DNA from: Candidatus Saccharimonadota bacterium
GTDB lineage: Bacteria > Patescibacteriota > Saccharimonadia > Saccharimonadales > UBA7683
Direction: 5' to 3'
NCBI GenBank assembly: GCA_018061375.1
Contig: JAGOUG010000021.1
Location: 1-12,730, forward strand
DNA: 12,730 nucleotides
The notes under the pieces are model-generated. The model was not told the DNA's origin. It saw only the letters and a list, made by a program, of their open reading frames with translations, and ran no database searches. The translations under genes and the position numbers were made by a program. Position 1 is the first letter of the stretch. Each line of letters begins with the position of its first letter. Below, piece after piece: positions 7,693 through 12,730 of this stretch.

Positions 7693-8241
7693 TTATTTTG
7701 TAACTTTTGCAGCAAGTTGGCTTAAAACTAGTTGTGCTTGCTTGTTATGTTCTTCGGCTTTGACTAGTTCACCATCTTCGTTAAATGCAGCCCAGATTTC
7801 TGAAATTCCAACTCGATCCTCAGTTACATTCATTTTAAGTTGAGTTGCCACCAGTTCGAACGCTTGGTACGAAAACGGTGCTCCTGCGGCTCCGTAGCCA
7901 ATAAATGCAACTGGCTTAGCTTCCCACTCCTTAAGTAGGTGGTCAATTGCATTCTTTAAACTAGCAGGATAGCCGTGGTTGTATTCGGGCGATACAAATG
8001 CAACTGCATCTACTGAGTTAATCTTCTGGGCCCAGTCACGATCTTCCTGAGTACTATATTCACCGTTTTCAACGCTACCGGGTAGTTGTTCAGGCAGCTC
8101 ATATGAGAGCCCCAGCTCTTTTAGATCTAAAGTCTCAACTTCAAAATTACTGTTTATATTTGCTTGCTCGGTAAACCATTCTGCAACATTTTTACCCGCT
8201 CTGCCTTCACGGACACTTGCTGTAATAACTAATAACTTCAT
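7693..8241 (-). CDS. NADPH-dependent FMN reductase (flavodoxin-like fold)
   Basis: The 182-residue cytoplasmic flavoprotein belongs to the NADPH-dependent FMN reductase family, which includes quinone, azo-dye and chromate reductases. The phosphate-binding loop ITASVREGRAGKNVAEW (about 6-22) binds the FMN phosphate. SPEYNHGYPASLKNAID (about 84-100) is the family signature contacting the isoalloxazine ring, and GYGAAGAPFS (115-124) forms the third flavin loop. Length and motif order are normal. The ATG at 8241 has a strong Shine-Dalgarno, AAGGAG (8247-8252), at 5 nt spacing. It is divergent from the HAD hydrolase gene, and its promoter overlaps a conspicuous palindrome, so it is probably under repressor control. 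The physiological acceptor (quinone, flavin or electrophile) cannot be told from sequence. Confidence 0.92.
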   Translation of the reverse strand: MKLLVITASVREGRAGKNVAEWFTEQANINSNFEVETLDLKELGLSYELPEQLPGSVENGEYSTQEDRDWAQKINSVDAVAFVSPEYNHGYPASLKNAIDHLLKEWEAKPVAFIGYGAAGAPFSYQAFELVATQLKMNVTEDRVGISEIWAAFNEDGELVKAEEHNKQAQLVLSQLAAKVTK

Positions 8242-8252
8242 ACTATCTCCTT

Positions 8253-8299
8253 TTAATGTTTAAGTGTTCACTTAATTTTAGTAAATACTTAAACATTAA
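8253..8299. repeat. Nested inverted repeats in divergent promoter region (candidate operator)
   Basis: Two 16-nt arms (8253-8268 and 8284-8299), each built around TTAATGTTTAAGT or its complement, match at 15 of 16 positions with a 15-nt centre. Inside, TTAAGTG-TT-CACTTAA (8260-8275) is a perfect 7-2-7 palindrome. The ACTTAA half-site therefore occurs at 8270-8275 and 8287-8292, and as its complement at 8260-8265. The inner palindrome overlaps the end of the predicted FMN reductase -10 box and its start point, a typical repressor position. Oxidoreductase genes of this kind are often controlled by HxlR/YodB, MarR or TetR family repressors; no such gene is in the window. Confidence 0.7.
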
Positions 8300-8303
8300 T
8301 CAA
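8275..8303 (-). promoter_or_regulatory. Predicted promoter of the FMN reductase gene
   Basis: On the minus strand TTGATT (8298-8303) and TAAAAT (8275-8280) are spaced by 17 nt. The start point would be near 8268, in the middle of the inner palindrome, giving a leader of about 27 nt with AAGGAG. Its -35 box lies 4 nt from the HAD gene's -10 box, so one bound protein could affect both genes. Confidence 0.6.
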
Positions 8304-8304
8304 G

Positions 8305-8313
8305 TGCTATACT
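8305..8313 (+). promoter_or_regulatory. Extended -10 promoter of the HAD hydrolase gene, nearly abutting its ATG
   Basis: TGC-TATACT is an extended -10 element with no good -35 box upstream. Only 8 nt separate TATACT from ATG 8322, and transcription normally starts about 7 nt after the hexamer. The mRNA would have a leader of 0-2 nt. The intervening GAATTTTA contains no Shine-Dalgarno. Confidence 0.6.
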
Positions 8314-8321
8314 GAATTTTA

Positions 8322-8936
8322 ATGAAATATACGGCAATAGGCTTTGATTATGGCGGTGTTATTGAAGGTAGACCCTCACAATTCTTTAACGAGATGGTTT
8401 GTCGAACTCTGGATATCAGCCTAACCGAGTATGAACTTACCTACTTTCGGCATAATCGAGAACACAATAATGGTAAGTTGATTAGTCAAAACGAGTTATG
8501 GCAACGTTTCGTAGTCGACGTTGGGAAGCCAGAACTACTCAGCACTCTACTAGTGGCTATTGAAGACTATAAGTCAGAACTAACTGTAAATACCGATGTT
8601 CTCGAACTGATCACACGATTGAAAAATAACGGCTACAAGCTTGGCCTACTTAGCAATAACTCAGTAAGTGTTGGTAAGCGGCTACGAGTCGACGGTATCG
8701 ACAAATATTTTGACAGCTTTGTAGTTTCTGCCGAGATAGGGATGATGAAACCGGATAAGAATATTTTTGACTACTTTTGCTCTGAGCTCGCAGTCGAACC
8801 AAATCAGCTTATATACATTGATGATTCAGAGAAGAGTCTGAGCACCGCACCTCAATGCGGCTACACGCCGATACTATTCAGTACATATACAAACTTAATA
8901 CAGCAACTACAGGCGCTTGGAGTTGACACGCATTAA
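8322..8936 (+). CDS. HAD-superfamily hydrolase (subfamily IA-like phosphatase)
   Basis: This 204-residue cytoplasmic enzyme is probably a phosphomonoesterase acting on a small metabolite. Motif I is GFDYGGVI, with nucleophile Asp9; the position two residues later, usually Asp, is Gly11. The same replacement occurs in YihX-like members (FDLGNVI), which are active, so it need not mean loss of activity. A helical cap covers about 18-90. Motif II is LLSNNS (Ser111), motif III Lys143 in MMKPDKNIF, and motif IV IYIDDSEKS with Asp167 and Asp168 for magnesium. The ATG at 8322 is the only reasonable start and probably begins a leaderless transcript. It is divergent from the FMN reductase gene and followed 21 nt later by yajQ. 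The substrate is unknown. Confidence 0.88.
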   Translation: MKYTAIGFDYGGVIEGRPSQFFNEMVCRTLDISLTEYELTYFRHNREHNNGKLISQNELWQRFVVDVGKPELLSTLLVAIEDYKSELTVNTDVLELITRLKNNGYKLGLLSNNSVSVGKRLRVDGIDKYFDSFVVSAEIGMMKPDKNIFDYFCSELAVEPNQLIYIDDSEKSLSTAPQCGYTPILFSTYTNLIQQLQALGVDTH

Positions 8937-8951
8937 AAATATTGTGAAAAT
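8923..8951 (+). promoter_or_regulatory. Predicted promoter of yajQ, start point at or next to the ATG
   Basis: A perfect TTGACA (8923-8928) inside the end of the HAD gene is followed after 17 nt by GAAAAT (8946-8951), preceded by the extended -10 triplet TGT (8943-8945). The ATG at 8958 is 6 nt after the -10 box, so the transcript would begin at or next to the start codon. No Shine-Dalgarno is visible. Confidence 0.6.
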
Positions 8952-8957
8952 AGACAC

Positions 8958-9458
8958 ATGGCAAAAGATTCATCATTCGACATTGTTTCAGATTACGATA
9001 TTGCAAAAGTCACTAATGCAGTTGAGCAATCTCAGAGGGAGATCACGAACCGCTACGACTTCAAGGGCACCAAGGCAAGCCTTGAATTTACTGATGCGAC
9101 TAAAACTGGTGTCACATTAATTGGTGATAACCAGTTTCATCTTGATAGCATTTTAGACATCCTACGTAAAAAACTCGCCGGCTGCGATGTTAGTCAGAAA
9201 ATACTCGTAACAGATAAAGAGCCCGTCAACGGCAGCATGCAGGTTAAGTGGGATCTTACATTCAAAAAAGGTCTCGACCAAGAACGAGCCAAGCAAGTTA
9301 CTAAGCTAATTCGAGAAAACTACCCGAAGGTAAAACCACAAATTCAAGGTGAAGAAATCCGTGTTTCAAGCGCAAAACGAGACGAACTCCAGGGTGTAAT
9401 GCAGATTCTGAGAGAAGCCGACTTCGACTTTCCACTCGAATTCACCAACTACCGTTAG
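8958..9458 (+). CDS. yajQ: YajQ family nucleotide-binding protein (DUF520)
   Basis: The 166-residue protein matches the YajQ/UPF0234 family along its whole length (E. coli YajQ has about 163 residues). It opens with SSFDIVSDYDIAKVTNAVEQ, continues with REITNRYDFKG, GDNQFHLDSILDILRKKL, the central KILVTDKEPVNGSMQVKW and the conserved KGLDQERAKQVTKLI, and ends with READFDFPLEFTNYR. The family folds into two RNP-like domains and binds nucleotides or RNA; a Xanthomonas member binds cyclic di-GMP. The role here is unknown, since no cyclic di-GMP enzyme is seen nearby. The ATG at 8958 gives the family-typical N-terminus. The gene follows the HAD gene by 21 nt but seems to have its own promoter. Confidence 0.96.
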   Translation: MAKDSSFDIVSDYDIAKVTNAVEQSQREITNRYDFKGTKASLEFTDATKTGVTLIGDNQFHLDSILDILRKKLAGCDVSQKILVTDKEPVNGSMQVKWDLTFKKGLDQERAKQVTKLIRENYPKVKPQIQGEEIRVSSAKRDELQGVMQILREADFDFPLEFTNYR

Positions 9459-9468
9459 CATTTTCAGG

Positions 9469-9474
9469 TATACT
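9469..9474 (+). promoter_or_regulatory. -10-like box just upstream of the glycoside hydrolase gene
   Basis: TATACT lies in the 26-nt gap after yajQ and ends 10 nt before ATG 9485. A start point about 7 nt downstream would leave a leader of about 4 nt. There is no recognisable -35 box and no extended TGn triplet, so this is weaker than the HAD and yajQ cases. Confidence 0.4.
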
Positions 9475-9484
9475 GTTAAGCAAG

Positions 9485-10795
9485 ATGGATGGGCACACTG
9501 AACTTATTGAGTATTGTAAGAGCGTTTTAAAGCAAAACGATCTTGGTGGCTGGACCCGCCCCGCAGCACACCTCTATCCACACCAGTGGCTCTGGGATAG
9601 CTGCTTCACCGCAATTGGGATTCGACACTACGACACTAAGCGCGCACAGAAGGAAGTCACCAACCTCTTCCGTGGTCAATGGAAGAACGGAATGATCCCA
9701 AACACTATACTGAGCAACACTGATGGTTCCGGTAAAAGTCTTTGGCACTCTGAGGTTTCTAAAAGTTCACCCAAACACGTTAGTACAAGCGGGATTACTC
9801 AGCCACCGATGGTTGCTGAGGCAATCGTTCGTATCGGCGAAAAACTTACTAAGAAAGAGCGACTGCTTTGGTATAAAGCTCTATTTCCGAAGCTTGTCGC
9901 CTACCACGAATGGCTCTATCGTGAGCGAGATCCACATAGTGAAGGTATAGTCATACTTATACACCCCTGGGAATCTGGGTTAGACAACACACCCAGCTGG
10001 ATGCAAGAACTCTATCTTAACGAAATGCCCCTCTGGATAAAAGCCGTTAAAAAACTACATCTCCATTCGGCATTTAACCTGATCAGAAGCGACACCAAGT
10101 TCCTCCCCGCCTACCAACGCATTGATGTTATCGATGCACTCAGTTTATACAGTATTGCACGGCAACTCAGACGAAAAAAATATGAGACACGTCTTATACT
10201 TAGGCACGGAAATTTTGCTATCGAAGATCTAGGTTTTAATTCAATCCTCATTCGCGCAAATACACTCCTCCAGCAAATTGCTACAGAGATTAACCAGGAA
10301 CTTCCGCAGTGGCTGACACAGCGGTTTGCTCTCGCCCATAAATCACTAGAATTATTATGGTCTGAAACTGACGGCCAATATTTCAGCAGAAATTTTGAAA
10401 CCTTCGAGCTCATTGAACAGCCAAGTATTATGACTTTTTTGCCACTCTACGCAGGGACGGTTAGCAAAAAACGCGCCGAAGAGCTTGTAGTTCTGCTTAG
10501 ATCTAAAGATTGGTGGATGCCGTATCCAGTACCTTCCGTCCCAAAAAATTCTCATTATTTTGACGCTTCTAGATATTGGCAAGGTCCGACATGGCTCAAT
10601 ACCAATTGGCTTATTGCTGACGGATTAATCAGGTACGGTTACATCGCTGAGGCTGAGGCAATTAAACAACGCTCTGTCGAGCTCGTAACAAAGCACGGCT
10701 CATATGAATATTTTAGTCCAATCGACGGAATCCCTTCTGGTGCCAACTCATTCAGCTGGACAGCAGCACTGACTATAGATATGCTCTCTAGCTAA
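9485..10795 (+). CDS. GH63-like glycoside hydrolase (mannosylglycerate/glucosylglycerate hydrolase or alpha-glucosidase type)
   Basis: The 436-residue protein has the motifs of the (alpha/alpha)6-barrel glycosidases of clan GH-G: YPHQWLWDSCFTAIG (31-45), WESGLDNTPSW (162-172), YWQGPTWLNTNW (364-375), and YEYFSPIDG to FSWTAA (407-427). By comparison with GH63, Asp167 is the likely general acid and Glu408 the likely general base. The size matches single-domain bacterial mannosylglycerate hydrolases rather than the larger GH63 processing glucosidases or GH37 trehalases. There is no signal peptide, so it acts in the cytoplasm, perhaps recycling a compatible solute or a short alpha-glycoside. The substrate is not predictable from sequence alone. 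It is rightward after yajQ, and its TAA overlaps the ZIP gene stop by 3 nt, tail to tail. Confidence 0.88.
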   Translation: MDGHTELIEYCKSVLKQNDLGGWTRPAAHLYPHQWLWDSCFTAIGIRHYDTKRAQKEVTNLFRGQWKNGMIPNTILSNTDGSGKSLWHSEVSKSSPKHVSTSGITQPPMVAEAIVRIGEKLTKKERLLWYKALFPKLVAYHEWLYRERDPHSEGIVILIHPWESGLDNTPSWMQELYLNEMPLWIKAVKKLHLHSAFNLIRSDTKFLPAYQRIDVIDALSLYSIARQLRRKKYETRLILRHGNFAIEDLGFNSILIRANTLLQQIATEINQELPQWLTQRFALAHKSLELLWSETDGQYFSRNFETFELIEQPSIMTFLPLYAGTVSKKRAEELVVLLRSKDWWMPYPVPSVPKNSHYFDASRYWQGPTWLNTNWLIADGLIRYGYIAEAEAIKQRSVELVTKHGSYEYFSPIDGIPSGANSFSWTAALTIDMLSS

Positions 10796-11583
10796 CCCAT
10801 AAAAGAGTGCGCAATAAGAATCACTGCAGTAATCGTTACCGCACCAAGAACAACCAATGCTGTTTGAATATCGAATGATTTGGAATCTTTTCTGTCAAGG
10901 CGAATGGTCGGAATAATGTCGCTGGCGGCAATGTATATAAAGAAGCCCGCTGTGAAACCGAGTAACCATGGCATTACGGCACTATTCGTCTGGCCAGTTA
11001 CATAAAATAGCGTTGTTCCAACTGCAGTTACCAAAATTGCCACACCATGAACCTGGATAATTTTACGAATTGACATTCCCCGCTGCAGTAAGTAGCCAGA
11101 ATCTGCAACCTCTCTTGGTATCTCATGAAACGCCACCGCGATAGTTGTAATTATACCCGTAGCAGGACTTACTAAAAATGCGGCGGCAATTGCTGCTCCG
11201 TCTATAAAGTTATGGAGCCAGTTACCAAAAGCGGCCAAAAATGCGACTGGCTCGGTTTTACCTACATGAACAGACTCATCATGTTCAAATCCTTCTTGGC
11301 TATGATGATGGAACCAGTGCAAAGATCCCTCAAGCACGAAGAAACCAACTACACCAATAAGCGCAGCGAGCAGTACATACAGTGGCTCGTATTGTTCTAC
11401 GCCTTCGTGAAGAAAGTCAATAAAGGCTGCAGCGAGTAGTGCCCCTGCCGCAAATGGGGTTGCGTACTTGGTGAGTACTTTTATGAGCTTTTTATGCGTG
11501 AGAAACGCGATGCTAGAGAAGAAGACAATGAAGTCTCCAATAAGTGAAATAAGTAGTACGTAAATAAGTGGTGTTGAATTCAT
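10792..11583 (-). CDS. ZIP family divalent metal transporter
   Basis: This 263-residue membrane protein probably imports zinc, iron or manganese into the cytoplasm. About eight hydrophobic segments are visible. The histidine-rich loop after the third (H89, HHH at 92-94, then H101 and H106) is typical of ZIP proteins. The metal-site helices carry LHNFIDG (123-129, helix IV) and FHEIPRE (152-158, helix V), the HNxxD and HExPxE signatures. The ATG at 11583 is preferred to an in-frame TTG two codons upstream. TACAAT ends 6 nt before the ATG and there is no Shine-Dalgarno, which suggests a leaderless message. It is divergent from a Fur/Zur-family gene across 81 nt, so metal-dependent repression is likely and zinc is the favoured substrate. 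Confidence 0.94.
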   Translation of the reverse strand: MNSTPLIYVLLISLIGDFIVFFSSIAFLTHKKLIKVLTKYATPFAAGALLAAAFIDFLHEGVEQYEPLYVLLAALIGVVGFFVLEGSLHWFHHHSQEGFEHDESVHVGKTEPVAFLAAFGNWLHNFIDGAAIAAAFLVSPATGIITTIAVAFHEIPREVADSGYLLQRGMSIRKIIQVHGVAILVTAVGTTLFYVTGQTNSAVMPWLLGFTAGFFIYIAASDIIPTIRLDRKDSKSFDIQTALVVLGAVTITAVILIAHSFMG

Positions 11584-11589
11584 ACACAA

Positions 11590-11641
11590 ATTGTATAATA
11601 CCCATGCTTAATTTTGCAATTATGTCGCAATTTAGTATACT
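11590..11641. promoter_or_regulatory. Overlapping divergent promoters of the ZIP and Fur/Zur-family genes
   Basis: The self-complementary TTGCAA (11614-11619) can serve as a -35 box in both directions. Leftward, it is followed after 18 nt by TACAAT (11590-11595), 6 nt from the ZIP ATG. Rightward, it is followed after 16 nt by TATACT (11636-11641), about 23 nt before the repressor ATG. A loose dyad ATTTTGC...GCAATTT (11611-11633, 5 of 7 positions matching) and the palindrome AGTATACT (11634-11641) are possible operator elements. TTGTATAA occurs twice (11591-11598, 11644-11651). None matches a Fur or Zur box known to me. Confidence 0.5.
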
Positions 11642-11664
11642 TTTTGTATAAACAAGGTACTTTT

Positions 11665-12066
11665 ATGCAAGAAGAAATCATCAGTCTCTTAAAAACTCAG
11701 GGTTTTAGCGCAACAAAAACACGCCTCGCCGTACTACGAGCGCTGCTCAAATTACAACCAGCCAGTATGAACGAACTCATTACCACCCTTCCCGACATGG
11801 ACAGAGCAACTGTATACCGTACGGTTGATTTATTTATAGATCTGAATATTGCAAAAAAAGTCTTCACCGGCTTTAAATACCGTATTGAACTCAGCGATAG
11901 TTTTCAAGAACACCACCACCACCTTTCATGCCTGCGCTGCGGTACCGTTATAGATGTGCGAACACCAGAAATTGAGTACGCCATAGAACAAACTGCTCAG
12001 AGCAACGGCTTTAGGGCAATCCGCCATGATCTTGAGATTACTGGCTACTGCGCTAACTGTTCCTAG
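11665..12066 (+). CDS. Fur/Zur-family metal-responsive transcriptional repressor
   Basis: The 133-residue protein has the two-domain Fur architecture. The winged helix covers about 1-75 (FSATKTRLAVLRALL, then DMDRATVYRTVDLF as the recognition region). The C-terminal dimerisation domain carries the regulatory metal site in EHHHHLSC (82-89), and a structural zinc site made of two CxxC pairs, C89/C92 and C129/C132. The ATG at 11665 is chosen over an in-frame start 17 codons upstream because that extension would cover the predicted promoter; AAGG lies about 8 nt before the ATG. Its position divergent from a ZIP transporter favours a zinc-sensing (Zur) role, with likely autoregulation. A Fur, PerR or Mur role cannot be excluded. 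Its stop is 5 nt from the convergent reductase gene. Confidence 0.92.
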   Translation: MQEEIISLLKTQGFSATKTRLAVLRALLKLQPASMNELITTLPDMDRATVYRTVDLFIDLNIAKKVFTGFKYRIELSDSFQEHHHHLSCLRCGTVIDVRTPEIEYAIEQTAQSNGFRAIRHDLEITGYCANCS

Positions 12067-12071
12067 GCATA

Positions 12072-12730
12072 TTAGCGGAGAAAACTAAACCGTTCAGAGA
12101 AGATCTTCTTTTTTGGGAAGCCCAGAGAAATGAGCGTTTTAGTCATTGCATTCATCATTACAGGCGGACCACATATAAACACGCGTCGCCCGAGGAGACC
12201 TGGTACATACTTTGTAATCAATTCTGCTGATATTCTTCCGCTGACTATACCGCGGTCTGTGGTACTGTCTTCAGTAATATATACAACGTTAGCATTCTCA
12301 AACTGGCCTGCTATTGAATCAAGCTCAGCCTTTAATACTAGGTCGGCCTTAGTCTGTGCCGAATACAGTAATGTTACTGTGCGACCATTCCGTGCATATC
12401 GTTCGAACAAGGCTGACATGGGTGTAATTCCAATGCCACCAGCCACTAAAAGCACCTGTGGCTCGTCTTCGACCTGTTGGCCAAAGACACCATACGGACC
12501 CTCAATAAGTACATGCGCTCCGGGATTTATTTGTTGTAGTTTTGAAGTGTAATCTCCGACAGCCTTAACAGTGATACGGGCTTCATGCTTAGAAATCGGT
12601 GCGTAGCTAATCGTAAACGGATGAGACTGCAGCGGTATACCTTTCTGTAAGAATGTGAATAACGCGAACTGGCCGGACTTCCAACTAAACGAACTCATTC
12701 TGCTGCCAGTTATATATATGCTCACCACAT
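12072..12730 (-). CDS. Ferric-reductase/NOX-type FAD- and NAD(P)-binding reductase, C-terminal part (cut by right window edge)
   Basis: About 218 residues of a ferredoxin-NADP reductase-like module are visible. The FAD domain shows KSGQFALFTF, then SHPFTIS; the HPFT motif is typical of ferric reductases and NADPH oxidases rather than the RxYS of plant-type reductases. EGPYGVFG follows. The NAD(P) domain shows LLVAGGIGITPM, LYSAQTKADLVL, FICGPPVMM, and the C-terminal FSERFSF. In ferric-reductase-like proteins this module follows a haem-binding membrane domain, which would be encoded beyond the edge. In-frame GTG codons at 12728 and 12725 are probably internal, because the first FAD-barrel strand is not yet complete there. 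It may reduce metal or pass electrons to a membrane haem. Convergence with the Fur/Zur-family gene hints at a metal link but is not proof. Confidence 0.88.
   Translation of the reverse strand, partial: VVSIYITGSRMSSFSWKSGQFALFTFLQKGIPLQSHPFTISYAPISKHEARITVKAVGDYTSKLQQINPGAHVLIEGPYGVFGQQVEDEPQVLLVAGGIGITPMSALFERYARNGRTVTLLYSAQTKADLVLKAELDSIAGQFENANVVYITEDSTTDRGIVSGRISAELITKYVPGLLGRRVFICGPPVMMNAMTKTLISLGFPKKKIFSERFSFLR

Noticed and set aside
11614..11664. A 17-codon N-terminal extension of the Fur-family protein
   Set aside because: It overlaps the likely promoter (TTGCAA and TATACT), and the family's helix begins right after the ATG at 11665.
12130..12552. A 140-codon plus-strand frame opposite the ferric-reductase-like gene
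   Set aside because: The minus-strand protein has clear FAD and NAD(P) motifs throughout this interval, and the plus frame shows no recognisable fold or ribosome site.
1..12730. CRISPR arrays, insertion sequences, tRNA genes, integrase or phage genes
   Set aside because: No repeat-spacer pattern, transposase motif or cloverleaf was seen; all gaps are under about 130 nt and are accounted for.

Overview
The window is compact, gene-dense bacterial DNA of moderate GC content. Protein features (a TrxR with an atypical GPSAL dinucleotide motif, small streamlined versions of core enzymes, a Cys4 PheS, a tiny C-x-K...CxxC-WHL protein) suggest a Patescibacteria/CPR organism, most likely Candidatus Saccharibacteria (TM7). 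This lineage call is inference. UGA is read as a stop (pheS ends TGA and no long gene has an internal TGA), so the recoded Gracilibacteria/SR1 code does not apply.

Layout. Positions 1-8241 are a leftward block. It holds, in transcription order, an NADPH-dependent FMN reductase, a 53-residue putative zinc-binding protein, pheS, pheT (ATGA overlap), an ABC exporter half-transporter (1 nt gap), a hypothetical HEALH-motif protein (2 nt gap), a membrane-anchored FKBP prolyl isomerase, a glutaredoxin/NrdH-like protein, and the start of thioredoxin reductase, cut by the left edge. Positions 8322-10795 are a rightward block: a HAD-family hydrolase, YajQ, and a GH63/mannosylglycerate-hydrolase-like (alpha/alpha)6 glycosidase. 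Next come a leftward ZIP metal transporter, tail-to-tail with the glycosidase; a rightward Fur/Zur-family repressor divergent from it; and a leftward FAD/NAD(P)-binding reductase of ferric-reductase type, cut by the right edge.

How the genes fit together. There are three recognisable themes: thiol redox and envelope protein folding (FKBP, glutaredoxin, TrxR); phenylalanyl-tRNA synthetase with an operon tail of an exporter and an unknown protein; and metal homeostasis (ZIP, Fur/Zur, ferric-reductase-like protein).

Regulation. The two divergent intergenic regions hold most of the visible regulatory structure. The FMN reductase/HAD region has a nested pair of palindromes over a plausible promoter. 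The ZIP/Fur region has back-to-back promoters sharing a TTGCAA palindrome. Several genes (HAD, yajQ, ZIP, the glycosidase, the small zinc protein, perhaps pheS) have a -10-like hexamer only 6-10 nt before ATG and no Shine-Dalgarno sequence, which suggests leaderless or near-leaderless mRNAs. Others (FMN reductase, pheT, FKBP, glutaredoxin, trxB) have clear Shine-Dalgarno sequences.

I see no mobile elements, CRISPR arrays, rRNA or tRNA genes, and no gene-free stretch longer than about 130 bases. Most of the window looks like ordinary core genome. I do not see a clear multi-gene novel system; the best leads are the nested operator, the leaderless pattern and the AT-rich HEALH protein.
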